Positions 35,913 to 46,198 of a DNA stretch of 64,000 nucleotides are shown piece after piece. A program made the position numbers and the translations under genes. The DNA is from Micropterus salmoides (lineage: Eukaryota > Chordata > Actinopteri > Centrarchiformes > Centrarchidae). The stretch is from the NCBI RefSeq assembly GCF_014851395.1, contig NW_024044459.1:18052664-18116663 (forward strand), given 5' to 3'. Positions within the stretch are counted from its first letter, which is position 1. Each line of letters starts with the position of its first letter. Under the pieces are notes generated by a model that did no database searches, was not told the DNA's origin, and saw only the letters and a program-made list of their open reading frames with translations.

Positions 35913-38900
35913 CATCTGTGCAATATATCAATACACATTTAATCAAGACACTGTTTTGAAGCTCTACCTACCTGTAAGCTCTACTTAAAGTGTGCGAACG
36001 CTCTTAAACACACTCCAGAGTGACATGAAGAGGAATGGCCCTCGTCTTTAAGCGGTACTTGGAGATGAGAGCTAGAGAGTGGGAAAAAGATGGGGTGGGG
36101 GAATAAAAAAAGGAGGTGAGGAAATTAAAGATATAATACAATGTACCTATAGCTACGTATAGAAAAACTGCAGTTTAGTGCTTGTATGTAGGCATGAATC
36201 TCCTGTATGACTTGAAGTATGCAGGTAATCAAAGCATTTCCCTGTGTCCATGTGAGACAGTATAGTGTGTGTGTTTGTGTACCTGCAGCCCAGTGTGGTC
36301 TGTAGCAGAGTGGTGATGCCCACACAGAAGAAGATGGTCCCTATGAGCTGACTGGTGGCCCACTGATCGAAGCCAACGCACATTGCATCAGCCAGCAGGA
36401 ATGGCACCGCGATAGTTCCACTGAAACATGTCAAGTAGTGCTGCAAAGTCAAGAGGCCACAGAGTCGGTACGTATAGATAAAGTATGTGTGTCATGGCAA
36501 GTCTATAATTTAACTTGGCATGACACTGTTTGTAAAGACAGTACAGTACAAAACATTTTAGGATGTTACTAAAAATTAGGGGTGTGACAAGATCCCGTGC
36601 CACGAGATTTTGTGATACTGAAACTTGAAACGAGATTTCTCGCCAGTTGAGTCTCATGTAAGGGACACTTTTCAAACGCTGTCAAGCCACACATGAATTT
36701 TCTCATGCAGTGAAAAACAAATGTATAACTGATTGTTTATCCGGTGCGAATACGCGGTATGTTGTGATAGTAATGAAGCGGACCCCCTCTCGCGGTGTGA
36801 GAGGCAGACAGTTTGTGATAGAGTTGTAACCACCACATACTGGAAAAGTTTTGCAATATAAATCTCTAAACATCTAAAACCTGGGGCTCAGAGTTCCTCT
36901 GTTTGGGACTGTAAGCTGCACTTTATCAGAGGTGCTGAAGTTGACATTTGTGGTAAAATTTCTGCTTGATCAGAAGTGTTTTCAGTTGTTTTCAGATTTT
37001 CACCTCGTTGTCTCATCCAGTCCTGTGTCTATCAGACCGTCTGAAGGGGAAAATACCATATAAGCAGAGCAAGAACATAATGCACAGCATTATTATATAG
37101 GGCAGGTAGACTTCAAAAATATTATGAATTTTCATTAAATGATGACTTTATTCTCGTAATATGACTTTTTTCTTGACATGTCAGAACACAGGTCTGTGGG
37201 AGAGATTCTGAATATGCAGAAAGTTTTGAACCTGAGCAGAAAACCTGCTGAATCATAGGAGCTATTAAAGTCCAGGAGTTTATAACTGAATTAAAATGAA
37301 ATAATTTATCATTGGGGAGGTGAAAAGATGCCACATGCAAACCACATAGAGGTTACTTCCCCAAACAAAAGACACAAAAGAGAAGTGAGGACTAAATCAT
37401 GCCTGCAGGTGTGCTGACTCAGCAGGGATGATATTACGTGAGAAAAGAATCTACAGGAAAAAACATTTGAAAACACAGAGAGCTGCACTGCTTTATATTC
37501 TGTTAATATTTTTAGATTTTGAATCGTCACCCGCCACCTGAATTTTGCATTTCCGTTTACATAAATAGAAACATTTCCACCATAAATTCATGCAGAAAAA
37601 AGCCTCCCAAAAAAACGAGTTCATGGCTCAAAATTTTCATATAATAATAATTCGACATTGAAGATATCTTAAAAATAGAGGTAAAATCTTGTGATCCCAA
37701 TATTGTGTATCATCTCATTTCATGAGCTAAGTGTATCGTCACACACCTACTAAATATATCTGATTACCATTTTGAAACTTTTTTTTAGGATCATTATCTT
37801 TCCGACAGAAAACATAACCCTCCTGGTGTTGGTAATCATCTTTGTGTTTGCTGTTTGTTCTCAAACACTATTTGGCCTGAACAGGTTTTCCACCACAATC
37901 TTTTACAAAAACACATTTTTAAAAACATTTAAAAATCACTCCTCCTACAAAGTTATTTTACTCTTATCGCAAATTCAGTATATAGGTGGACTATTACTAT
38001 ATTTAGTAGCATTACAAATGCATTGTGGTCACACAGTGAGGACATTAACCCACTGAACCACCAAGATGACGACTACTGTGAGAAAAGTTTGTATAGCGTG
38101 CATGAAAACTGGGAATGGTCGGATGAAAAATACTGCCCTGAGATGACAGTACAACCACAGTAAAGGATATGACACACCCTAATTACACAGCGTTTTCAGT
38201 TCATATGATGAGACATTACCAGTTTAAACACATACACTAGTCAGGTAAAGAAAATATATTGATGACTGATAATACTCCGCAAGTCATCCATTAAGCTTTG
38301 TGAAAATCAGTCAGGAGATTTACCTGTAAGCCTAAGAACACACACAGGTACCAGGGTGGGGTGTCTTCAATGGTATAGATCATATCCATCCTCCTCGCAT
38401 CCACACTGTCGGTGCTGTCCAACGTCTCAGACATTGAGCTCTACACGCACAGTGACAAAGAAACAAAGAAATTATCTCTTTAGAATTCATCATTTTGACA
38501 TGTTCTTTGTCCTGTCCACAAAGGGTAAAAATAAGTTTTCTGGAAGAATTTATTTATGCAAAAGTACATGAAAATAACCGCCACATCAAATGTCGATGTG
38601 AGAACTTGTCTGAGCAGATATGAGGAAGGCAGATTTTTATGAATTATAAAACAAAGAAAAGAAAGTGACAGAAAGAAAAACTGTGTGAAAGAGACACATG
38701 ACTTTATTCTCTCAGTAAGAAAAATGCATCGTCAGTGACAACAAGAGGAAAATAACATTGAGACAGTGTTGGTGAGTCACACACTGGTCAGATTTCTGGT
38801 CCACATCTCATCAGCACTTTTCTGCACTAGTTGCCGTGAAAATGGGTTTGTGTTTTACTGTTAAAACAAAGAACCTGGTAATTAGTGAAACATACTTACT

Positions 38901-41900
38901 AAAAAAACTAAAGGTTTTCCAACACCAAATGTATATTAGCTCAATTCATACCATCAATCATACTAAATAGTGACAAAAAAAGTAATTCATAAAAAGGATA
39001 TGGCTAGCTATCTATATATAAATAAATGGAAAACCGCACAAATGGAGGCTTTTCTGAAAATACAGTATATAATCATAACACATAACGGCGCAGTAATGAT
39101 GGATTTTTACTTCATGGTGGTCACTCAGTGGAGGTCATACTTTACTTTGTGTTTGTTCGCTTTGTACTTATTACTAAAATATATAATTATATTTTTAATC
39201 CTATTTATACAGTTATATGCAATAGCCATTTTGCCATTTAATTTTGAACTTTCATGTTTTTTTTTTTATTTACTTAATTTAAACACATTGTCACTCGGAT
39301 TGCTGCCCTGTATGTTCAGCAATTACCTGCAAACTCAATGTTTATAACAACTTTTATAACAAATAAATACAAAAAACACAAGAGGCTACACACAGACCAC
39401 ACCAAGATACACCCACAAACAAATAATAAAAACAACAAAAAAAAAAAAAAACAGGTTGCCAGGGTAGCACATTGCAAATGATGATATTATCCTCACCGTT
39501 TACTGTTCACTCTGCTCACGGCTGTATCAGAGCTGTATTAAGTTACTGCCGCCCCACATTAAAAAGCATTAAACCGGCAACACACAGGGCGAGTTTTATT
39601 GTGAAGTTGTTACAGGAAACAATGCGTTTGTCACACAAGTCAGTGCTCGTGTGACAAACACGCAAACATCAAAAACGCATCTAAGTAATGAAACAAGGAG
39701 GAGCAGTGAAGAGTTTCCGTATTCTTAGATTTTTATGGACTTCCTTAATAAGACAACTTCAGTTCATTTGGCTGCACTGTCAAGTGATACTCCAGCTGAT
39801 TTGCTGTAGTATGAATATAAATTTGTTGTAATTACGGTAACCATGAATGCCACCAAATTTACTAGGACTGAAATTTTACGGAACTTTATTTATGTAGGGC
39901 AAAGGTGAGGAGGAAAAGAAAAGTCACTGAAACTGACGATTAACCAATTACGAGAGAGCTTTTTCAACCATGTGACTATGTGTCAGTCTGCTAAGCCGAG
40001 GCCTATGTGGGAGGAAACTAGCACTCTGGATGACATGATGTTTTGGTTTCACTCCTCCATTTTTCCTCGTGAGTTACCTTTTCTGCTCGTTGATTATCTT
40101 TAGTGTAGATGGCCATCAGCTCTGTGTTCTCAGTATCGTGGTCTCCACTGCCACTGCTCACTCCGTTTATCACCACCTTAACACACACACACAAACAATT
40201 TAGACTTTCACCCTTTTTCCCCCCTTTCATAATCTTAATTACAGTTTACCAAAGCATGGTGGCCCAGACAGCAAATTGAGGATGACGCACACCGAACTGG
40301 CTGACTGACAAAAGCCACATGAAAAGACAGACATGAAGGAATGTGAAACTTTAAGTGTGAGTCAACACAACATGTGAAAAACAAATGTAAAGTTATTTAT
40401 AAAAAAATGACCAGTTTTGATAAGCTGGAAGATGGGTTTCCAATATTATGCGATCATACTTACAAAGTACATGTGGGTGTGTGGTAGTTTCCTGTGTATG
40501 TCCTGAAAGTATCCGTGTCATGTCTTTCAACAAAGGGAGGGTCATTATAAAAAGGAACACACTGTGACTGAGTATAAAGTAGAATAAAATCTAAAAATAA
40601 AAGTCCATCCATCCACTTTCCATCACTTATGCGGGGTCGGGTTTCTACGGAAGAGGATTAGGGCCACATGTGAAAAATATACTTGAGCTCTGAGTATAAA
40701 GTTAAATAAATTGTTCACATGTGGCCCTAATCCTCTTCCGTAGGTCTCTGAGGCAGCAGTCTAAGCAAGTAGTTTCTTGTCATTTTGCCTTTAAAAACAA
40801 AAAAAAAAAAAAAAAAAAACAAACAAAAAAAAAAAAAACACACATGAAGCTCTGGCCAGGTGCCAAAAGGAAATGGATGGACTGAGCTGCAGCAGCAGCA
40901 GCATGTACTGACAGGAGATGAAGTAAGCACTTTGAGAGTGTACGTGGCAGCATGCATAAACAAATACATTCCATACAAAAGGCGGTGCCAAATATGAGCG
41001 AGAGAGTCAATGAGTGGGGTGTAAGGGGGAGGAAGAGGACAGTAATTATAAGGTTGTGTGCATGTTAACCAAACCCTGTCTTTGTCATTTGTTCATTATG
41101 TGAGCTTGCTTTAGGCATTTTCATGATGCATCGGGAGGCAAAATTTCATAACTAGGCCATTAAACACAGTCGTTTACCGGAATAGGGTAGAAATCTGCGC
41201 TATGTTTGATCTCCTCTTCATATTTTCCTCCGTCACTGCTGCTGTCCATCGTCTTGGAGGTTGTATTCTTTCCCACGCCCATCCTTGTGTCTGCGATGTC
41301 GTCGTCGTCCTCCTCTTCTTTGTACGCCGTCCTTTCTCTGTCTCGCTCCGGTGTGAACACTGCAGATGAATCCTTCAGTCCGATTACATTGTCCAGGGCT
41401 GCCTCACCTTGTTGGAAAAAACAAAAGACAGATAAACGGAGATCAATATTTTGATTTATAACTTTAAGGGTTCTAATATCCTAACTTCATTGTGAAGGAT
41501 CCCATCAGAGAGGCTGCCAGGCCATACTTAATTAGAATCTTGATGGGTTTTTTGTCCCGGCTATTCTGGACACAGAATTAATCCAGTAAAAGAGAGAAAA
41601 CATGTTGTGGTTATAGCTTTACAAATTCACAGATTTGCTTCCTTTTCTTCTGTTTCATATAAAAAAAAAAAATTCAGGTTTGTTTTTGCTGCTGTAGGTC
41701 TTTTGGTTGCCAAACAGATTATAAAAGCACATTTAAGACATCAATTTTGGCTTGGTGATTAGATCTAGAGCTGAAACAGCTAATTGAACATTTTGATAAT
41801 CAATTGATTGTGTATGTCATTTTTACAAGCAAGAACAACGTACCGGTTCTTCACTGTCACCTGTGACGATGTGCTGATTGTATCTTATGTGATAGTAAAC

Positions 41901-43688
41901 TGAATATATATGGGTTTGTCACTATCAGGCAAAACTAACAATCTGAAGGCCTTTCAGAAATAATAACGGGCATTTTTAAAACTATTTTCTGGCAACTTAT
42001 TTGAATAATCAAAAATAATCAGCAGATTTTTAATAAAAATAAGCACCAATCGTTAAGACTCAACAGATTAAGAAATTAGAAATTATGAATTGCCTTTGGG
42101 AGAAGACTTTCTACACGTCACTTAATAATCCATGTTGCAAACAGGTCTGATAGACACACAAGAAGAGGTGAGAAGGCAAACAGAGGCGAGATTATGCAAG
42201 GAGTTGGGAGGAAAAAGAAGAGTTGACAGATGATGAGAAAAGGTGCATGAGGCAGAGAGAGGAATGTCGGTTTGTCCTAGCAGGGGTGGGGTGGTACAGT
42301 CTATTTTCTGTTCAGTGCCTTTTATTCAATTTATTATCATTAACAATTAAACTCAATGGGGCTTTAATGGCATAGGAAATAGATTGAGTTTTTTTTCCCC
42401 ACACTTAATGTACCAATGTTCTGCAATCCTAATTGCTCATATCATTTTAATAATATTTGTCTTTTAATAAATGGGAAAAGTATGAGAAAGTGAGAGTATC
42501 TCAGTGTTGAGAGCCATCACTCAGCTTCCAAATCCAATAAAAAGACAACATGTCGACAGTTATTAAATCAAGAATAAATATTCTCTCAACCAAGGAGCCA
42601 CACAGTAGATGAATCGAGCTTGGGCCAACAGGCAAACGTGATCTCTGAGGTGACATCTCCACCAACAACACCACTGCACTGTAAGGATATTCATAGTACA
42701 ATTTCATATTTCAAAACTACACTGCTCTGGTCTTTTAACAACATCTTTGTGATGAAACTCATTAAGATAGTTAGCCAGTTCATGAGCCATGTCCAACTGT
42801 AAATCAAACTGCGTCACACACCAGTGTTTTACTACATCATGAGGGTTAACTGACAGGTTCATTTGAGAAGCATCACAAAATACTAATGGATCACTGAAGT
42901 AATAGCTTTAAAAATGTTGGCCTGAGCCTTTGAAATAGTCATATAGATGGGTGAAGAGTGATTTAAAGCCACTAAGAATCCCATTTCCTTCATTGGACTC
43001 TGATGCAAAGCTGTTAATTTAAAAAGGTCATTTCATTCATTATCAAACTGCAAGAGCTGTGATATTTAAAAAGAACTTGGCTTTTTTAAAGCTAGGAAAT
43101 CGTTAATGTGACAGTTTAATCTGTAACCATATACTTTAGTAGCTATGAACCCTGACTGGAAAAATAGTAGTGTACTGATGGCTTTGAGCTTTAAAAACAC
43201 TGACTACATAATCACAAACTCCCCAGCTGGGGAATTTTGTTGCTGATGGCATCTACTAACTATAAAAAACCAACAACAGGATGCCCACCCAGCCCCCAAA
43301 AATACTTTATACAAAGAAATATTGCAATTAGATATATTATTCAAATTGTTCAGGCATAAAAGGGAATAAGTGCAGATATCTACTGAAACTACTGGCCTCT
43401 ATCAAATCTTTTTTGTGAAACTCCATGGTTTACTCATCCATAACACTGTATGTCAGGAACAGATGTTAACTGCCTCATCAACAGTTAACTGATGCCAACC
43501 TGCCATTTATCTCATCAGCACCTTCTATGGCAAATTCCCTTTTTCAAATTCCCTTTTTTATTTTTATCCCAAAATATCCGTTTCCCACCCAGCCAGTCTC
43601 CCTGCTTGCAGTGTAAAAATGTTGGGATAGGTGTAATACCTAGTTGACACATCCCATCACTCCTGTCAAGCTCGGCGGCTGGGAGCAT
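22544..43688 (-). CDS. slc23a2: Sodium-dependent vitamin C transporter 2 (fifteen coding exons)
   Basis: Fifteen exons join in one frame with consistent GT..AG sites. Counted from ATG 41282 the protein has 661 residues (human SVCT2 650); from the upstream ATG 43688 it would have 719. It belongs to the nucleobase-ascorbate transporter family (SLC23). Hallmarks, numbered on the short form: the QH pair of TM1 in LGLQHYLTCFSG (107-108; human His109), two N-glycosylation sequons in the large extracellular loop (NNT at 187-189 and NST at 195-197), and the NAT signature PNIGVLGITK (441-450). It carries Na+ and L-ascorbate across the plasma membrane with about a dozen membrane helices. The N-terminal GVGKNTTSKT and ELMAIYT phrases identify SVCT2, not SVCT1. 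The C-terminal 27 residues are Gly-rich and diverge from human. The gene lies just upstream of rassf2 in tandem, as in human 20p13. Confidence 0.97.
23136..23231 (-). CDS. slc23a2: slc23a2 coding exon 14
   Basis: Encodes IVEIDQVLNVLLTTAMFVGG then SVAFILDNTIP, a late membrane helix nearly identical to human SVCT2. Donor gtaagg, acceptor tctcag. Confidence 0.96.
23886..24153 (-). CDS. slc23a2: slc23a2 coding exon 13
   Basis: Encodes VGSRRVIQYGAAMMLLLGLV through [40 protein letters not shown] and [20 protein letters not shown]: several membrane helices directly after the NAT signature. It is the most conserved part of the protein. Confidence 0.98.
24232..24945 (-). mobile_element. Non-LTR retrotransposon fragment (Rex1/L2/CR1-like reverse transcriptase)
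   Basis: On the minus strand a frame reads LCNWILDFLTNRPQSVRIGG then PKGCVLSPLLFTLYTHDC, the palm region of a non-LTR reverse transcriptase. It reaches KFAD, where the catalytic FADD should be, but the second Asp is lost and the sequence jumps to a later part (ELIVDFRK-like). Out-of-frame downstream pieces (IGTHLPSINDIGEVP, HSLFTLLPSGK) mark the C-terminal end. It is 5'-truncated, internally deleted and dead, and lies in an slc23a2 intron between exons 12 and 13. Confidence 0.85.
25812..25917 (-). CDS. slc23a2: slc23a2 coding exon 12 (NAT signature)
   Basis: Encodes GIFVEGISCVLDGLFGTGNG then STSSSPNIGVLGITK. The PNxGxxxxTK pattern is the NAT-family substrate-site signature and is intact. Confidence 0.98.
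26040..26187 (-). CDS. slc23a2: slc23a2 coding exon 11
   Basis: Encodes [40 protein letters not shown] and PPPIHAIN. The ESIGDYY region is a core substrate-binding segment of the family. Confidence 0.97.
26305..27388. mobile_element. TIR element in slc23a2 intron
   Basis: The left end reads agaggtcatattattct and the right end (as reverse complement) agaggtcatattatgct, closing about 1.08 kb. TTAA sits just left of the element, but the right flank reads aatt, so a TTAA target duplication is only partly supported. The ends resemble a TIR I recall as common in teleosts. No transposase frame. Confidence 0.5.
27909..28065 (-). CDS. slc23a2: slc23a2 coding exon 10
   Basis: Encodes [40 protein letters not shown] and LSAAPWFKIPYP. 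A membrane helix then a loop, aligned to human [20 protein letters not shown]. Confidence 0.97.
28540..28727. repeat. End fragment of a hAT-type element
   Basis: The sequence ends with tcatacctgcccatgcctag preceded by gtttatcatatcgtgaa, which resembles the terminal part of a hAT family I recall from fish. No matching other end was found, so it is a one-ended fragment. Confidence 0.35.
29135..29255 (-). CDS. slc23a2: slc23a2 coding exon 9
   Basis: Encodes TIFLVLLFSQYARNVHFPLP and VYKYKKGWTSYRLQVFKMFP, matching human SVCT2 with a few substitutions. Donor gtaagt, acceptor ctgcag. Confidence 0.97.
30002..30183 (-). CDS. slc23a2: slc23a2 coding exon 8
   Basis: Encodes IQGAIIVSSLIEVCIGALGL, PGILLKYIGPLTITPTVALI and [20 protein letters not shown]: the helices after the glycosylated loop. 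Confidence 0.98.
31520..31587 (-). CDS. slc23a2: slc23a2 coding exon 7 (extracellular loop)
   Basis: Encodes VPALNSTELLHTEHIWHPRI then RE. NST is an N-glycosylation sequon at the same place as human Asn196. Short, so supported by phase on both sides (68 nt). Confidence 0.95.
31876..31964 (-). CDS. slc23a2: slc23a2 coding exon 6
   Basis: Encodes [20 protein letters not shown] then [24 protein letters not shown] is invariant in SVCTs, and NNT is the sequon equivalent to human Asn188. Confidence 0.97.
32395..33170. repeat. Degenerate hAT-like segment in slc23a2 intron
   Basis: Phrases such as atatcacaattattttgg on the left and aaaatttgattaattgcaca on the right are typical of old hAT ends in fish. 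The middle shares the phrase gtcaggagatgcagtgac with the 2.1-kb element at 58381-60477 (near 59192). Boundaries are approximate and no target duplication was seen. Confidence 0.35.
33323..34063. mobile_element. MITE-like TIR element in slc23a2 intron
   Basis: The ends are a 22-base inverted pair (tttttctcaattgcttaaac on the left; gtttaagcaatcgagaaaaa on the right). The interior has no coding frame. TA follows the right end, but the left flank is unclear, so Tc1/mariner origin is a guess. Confidence 0.55.
34403..34433. repeat. (CA)n microsatellite
   Basis: About 15 CA units in an slc23a2 intron. Confidence 0.97.
34440..35876. other. slc23a2 intron, no recognised feature
   Basis: AT-rich intron DNA with no exon-like block. 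The only coding sequence in the 31965-36282 intron region is absent, consistent with one long intron between exons 5 and 6. Confidence 0.5.
35877..35911. repeat. (TA)n microsatellite
   Basis: About 17 TA units in an slc23a2 intron. Confidence 0.97.
36283..36440 (-). CDS. slc23a2: slc23a2 coding exon 5
   Basis: Encodes HYLTCFSGTIAVPFLLADAM, CVGFDQWATSQLIGTIFFCV and GITTLLQTTLGC. The first His completes the QH motif across the splice junction and corresponds to human His109, needed for transport. Confidence 0.98.
36577..37749. mobile_element. Non-autonomous hAT transposon in slc23a2 intron
   Basis: The termini are taggggtgtgac on the left and gtcacacaccta on the right. The flanks are ctaaaaat (36569-36576) and ctaaatat (37750-37757), a 7-of-8 match as expected for the 8-bp hAT target duplication. 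No transposase frame. A phrase near the right half (gccacctgaattttg) recurs at 48778-48795. Confidence 0.7.
38324..38440 (-). CDS. slc23a2: slc23a2 coding exon 4
   Basis: Encodes SSMSETLDSTDSVDARRMDM then IYTIEDTPPWYLCVFLGLQ, matching human MIYTIEDVPPWYLCIFLGLQ. It carries the start of TM1. 117 nt, phase 0 on both sides. Too short to stand out by length alone. Confidence 0.96.
40078..40176 (-). CDS. slc23a2: slc23a2 coding exon 3
   Basis: Encodes VVINGVSSGSGDHDTENTEL then MAIYTKDNQRAEK, the cytosolic N-terminal segment specific to SVCT2 (human DNEDTELMAIYTTEN). 99 nt, phase 0. Confidence 0.95.
40645..40743. repeat. Perfect 30-bp foldback in slc23a2 intron
   Basis: Positions 40645-40674 and 40714-40743 are exact reverse complements (arm begins ctacggaagaggattagg), separated by 39 bases. 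It lies next to a ccatccatccac/gcggggtcggg phrase from a known fish repeat, so a MITE or foldback origin is likely. The arms show no divergence, implying a recent origin or correction. Confidence 0.85.
40799..40838. repeat. Interrupted poly-A tract
   Basis: Two runs of A separated by caaac in an slc23a2 intron. Confidence 0.9.
41178..41407 (-). CDS. slc23a2: slc23a2 coding exon 2 (contains the conventional start)
   Basis: From ATG 41282-41280 it encodes MGVGKNTTSKTMDSSSDGGK then YEEEIKHSADFYPIP, matching human MMGIGKNTTSKSMEAGS. The frame stays open upstream through the whole exon (EAALDNVIGLKDSSAVFTPE, then RDRERTAYKEEEDDDDIADT), with an acceptor at 41408-41409, and joins in phase with an upstream ATG-bearing exon. 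Either start is possible. Confidence 0.9.
43640..43688 (-). CDS. slc23a2: slc23a2 upstream exon with alternative start
   Basis: On the minus strand a very long polypyrimidine tract ends in ccacacag, and the exon starts directly with ATG: MLPAAELDRSDGMCQL plus one base. The donor is gtatta. The single leftover base plus the first two bases of exon 2 make a Gly codon and the frame continues to MGVGKNTT without a stop. Phase and splice sites support it; human SVCT2 is not known to me to have it. It could also be untranslated leader by chance open. Confidence 0.5.
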
Positions 43689-43838
43689 CTGTGTGGAAGG
43701 GGCAAGAGAGGGCGGGAAGGAGGAGGCAGAAGAAGAAGAGAGAAAACAGAAGAAGAGACAGGGGGGGGAGGCAGAGAGGAGAGAGCCAGAAGGATCAAAA
43801 GGAGGAAAGAGGAAGAGGAGGGGGGGGGAGGGAGGTGA
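43689..43838 (-). promoter_or_regulatory. slc23a2: 150-bp polypyrimidine tract before the upstream slc23a2 exon
   Basis: The minus strand is almost pure C/T for about 150 bp up to the splice acceptor at 43689-43690. It would serve as an exceptionally strong pyrimidine tract; the mirror-like purine strand could also adopt unusual DNA structure. Frames through it are composition artefacts. Confidence 0.55.
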
Positions 43839-44039
43839 GACATAAGTTAATTTAACAGACAGCATTTAATCACAAGCAAAAGTTAGTGTGTAGTGTGACT
43901 GAGGTGTTTATTCTCATTCAGATTCCCAGGTGAAACATGGCGTTATAAAAAGGCAGCAAGAGTGAACTGAGTTGCAGTTCAGTCTTCCACCTACAGAGGG
44001 GGCTTGTTATTTTAGGAAGAATTAGAGGCAAAAAAAAAA

Positions 44040-44800
44040 AAAAATTAAAGCTGCAAGCAGCGTTGGGCGGGCCCTCGCACGTGTAGCGCGTCGGTGTGCG
44101 AGGCGGCCGTGTTGCATATTCTGGAGCTCTGCCGGTGCGGCTGTGAATTTGCTACGCGCTTCGGACGCTGCATGAAGGTGTTTTACGTCACTTCCTGTTT
44201 CCCCTTTGTGGCACTACATAGCACTTGGCGCTATAAATATAAACTAATATTGGTGTGTAGATGTGTTTGGGGTGGGACAATTATCAAGCACGTAACGTTT
44301 TGTTCAGATGTGAGCATGTACACTGAAGTTACAACAACTTCCTGTTTCATGGCCAAGAGTTGATCTTTGACGCCACGGACATTGATGAAAACTCAGATAG
44401 CACAACTTTTCATCTTTAGAAGGCACAGCAGAAAGGTGAAGTCGATCCGGAGTTCGTTAAAGTACGGAGTGTGTAAATCATCTAACAATGGCCATAAAAT
44501 TCAAAATGGCCGACTTTCATTTTAGGGTATGGGTTCTTGAGGCTTTTTTGTGCGTCTTGATATGATACATGTCCCCAGAAAATTTCGTGCATGTAGGTTG
44601 AACGTGGACGAGGGGCAAATTTTTTCTAATTTCGTAGGGGGCGCTAGCGAGCCATTTTGCCACGCCCATGCGCGAAATGCGGAGGCAACTTAAACCTGCA
44701 TGCTTTGCGGTCAGCGTGGGGCGACTCCTCTGGTTGCAAAAAGAAATAATGACAAGAAATAGTGACAAGATGTCAGCTGGGACAGGCTCCAGCGTTAACG
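44040..44800. repeat. Common teleost interspersed repeat
   Basis: Starts with aaagctgcaagcagcgttgg followed by gcgggccctcgcac, a repeat start I recall from many teleost genomes, and runs through aaaatggccgactttcattt and ggggcgctagcgagcc. The right end merges with ggacaggctccagc from another family. CpG-rich compared with surroundings but not a promoter. Confidence 0.55.
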
Positions 44801-45596
44801 ATTGATGGAAAGACAAAATGACCCTACTTCTCACTTGATTTATTACCTCAGTAAACACTTTCCTCATGAGTTTATGGTCTCAATTGTTAGTTTCAAGCCT
44901 TCAATACAGCCTGATGTTCATTTAGTAAATTATGTTTCTATTTAGAGGAAAATAGACAATAAAGCAGTGTATGCTTTAGGGCGAGACTACCTTGTGATTA
45001 ACAAGTCACTACCATGCCAAATCAGGCTAAAGGGACTTATATCCACTGCACAAATTTCACCAGTGCTGGGGAACAAGCTTATCAGGAATCAGCTGTTAAT
45101 TATTTCCGGTAAGTACGTTTTAAGCCTGTTTTTAACCAGCCAAAAAATAGCATCCTGGTTAAAATCACAGTTAAAGTGAATTATAGAAATAACCAAGTTT
45201 GCTAGCGCAACCGTCTCCTCCAAATATCGTCTCGTCCGGTGCTGCTGGCAGTCCACAAACCAATGGGTGATGTCACGGTGACTACGTCCACTTCTTTTAT
45301 ACAGTCTATGGGTAAATCTCATATACAAAAGTGTTTAGCATTGAATTTGTTTTTAATGCCACAGTCAAGCCACTTCAGTCATGATTAACATGTTAATATT
45401 TGGAAAAATGGTCTTTAAATAAGTCGTAAAAGAAGGTTTGGCAAACCAGACATCTTTTTAAGAGCTACTGCTTAAATTTTAAAAATAACAGTTGAAAACC
45501 ATATATTTCCTCTGAGTTCTGCAAAATATTATGGAATTTTCAACTTATACAGAGACAACAGATTCTGGTTAGGAGGGTAAGATTTTTTGCTTTATA

Positions 45597-46198
45597 GGAC
45601 TGAATGATTAATCGTTTTCAAATTGAAATTGCAATTTCAAAGAACACAATTAACTAATCGTGAAGACTGTGATTAAAATGTAGGTTAATTATGCAGCGCA
45701 TCTGACCCGTTTTAAACGGTCATGCAGTTACAGATTCATTCTATTGTTGTCCTTGTGTGACAGACCTGCATGCCAATCACAAGCATCATACGCCTCCTGT
45801 TACGGTCCTACTCACCAATCAGAGCGGGCACAGGGCGAGTGCATTTTACAACAAAGGAAGCTAGAGGGCTTGTGCTTTTTCTATGGTTAAGTAGGCTACG
45901 TATTTAAATTGTGGTTCTGTTTTAACTGTGTTTATTGTTGATGTACGATCAGGAGTCTACACAGGGTGGTTTTTTTTGAAAATTGACCGGATTCTCCATG
46001 ACGTTCTGTGTCTTGACTACCTGCCTGGTTTATCTGCTCTGTGCTGCTTGACGCAGCTTCTGTGAAAAATTGACTGGCAGTGAATATTGAACTTTAGCAA
46101 AACTTCAAAAAATAATAATAAATTGCAAATCGAATCGCAGTCGCAATATCTGGCATAAAAATCGCAATTAGGATTTTCCCTCAAATCGTTCAGCCCTA
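45597..46198. mobile_element. Non-autonomous hAT transposon with perfect 8-bp target duplication
   Basis: The direct repeat gctttata flanks the element at 45589-45596 and 46199-46206. Ends read ggactgaatgattaatcg and, on the right, aaatcgttcagcccta, inverted versions of each other. No coding frame. The length of 602 bp fits a MITE-like hAT derivative. Confidence 0.75.

Noticed and set aside
38970..39347. 125-codon open frame with many hydrophobic residues
   Set aside because: It lies in an slc23a2 intron in very AT-rich DNA on the opposite strand, has no recognisable motif, and its Phe/Leu/Ile richness follows from base composition.
43515..43865. Ser/Pro-rich 116-codon frame
   Set aside because: Only residues 43640-43688 look like a real exon; the rest is the polypyrimidine tract and intron read in one open frame.
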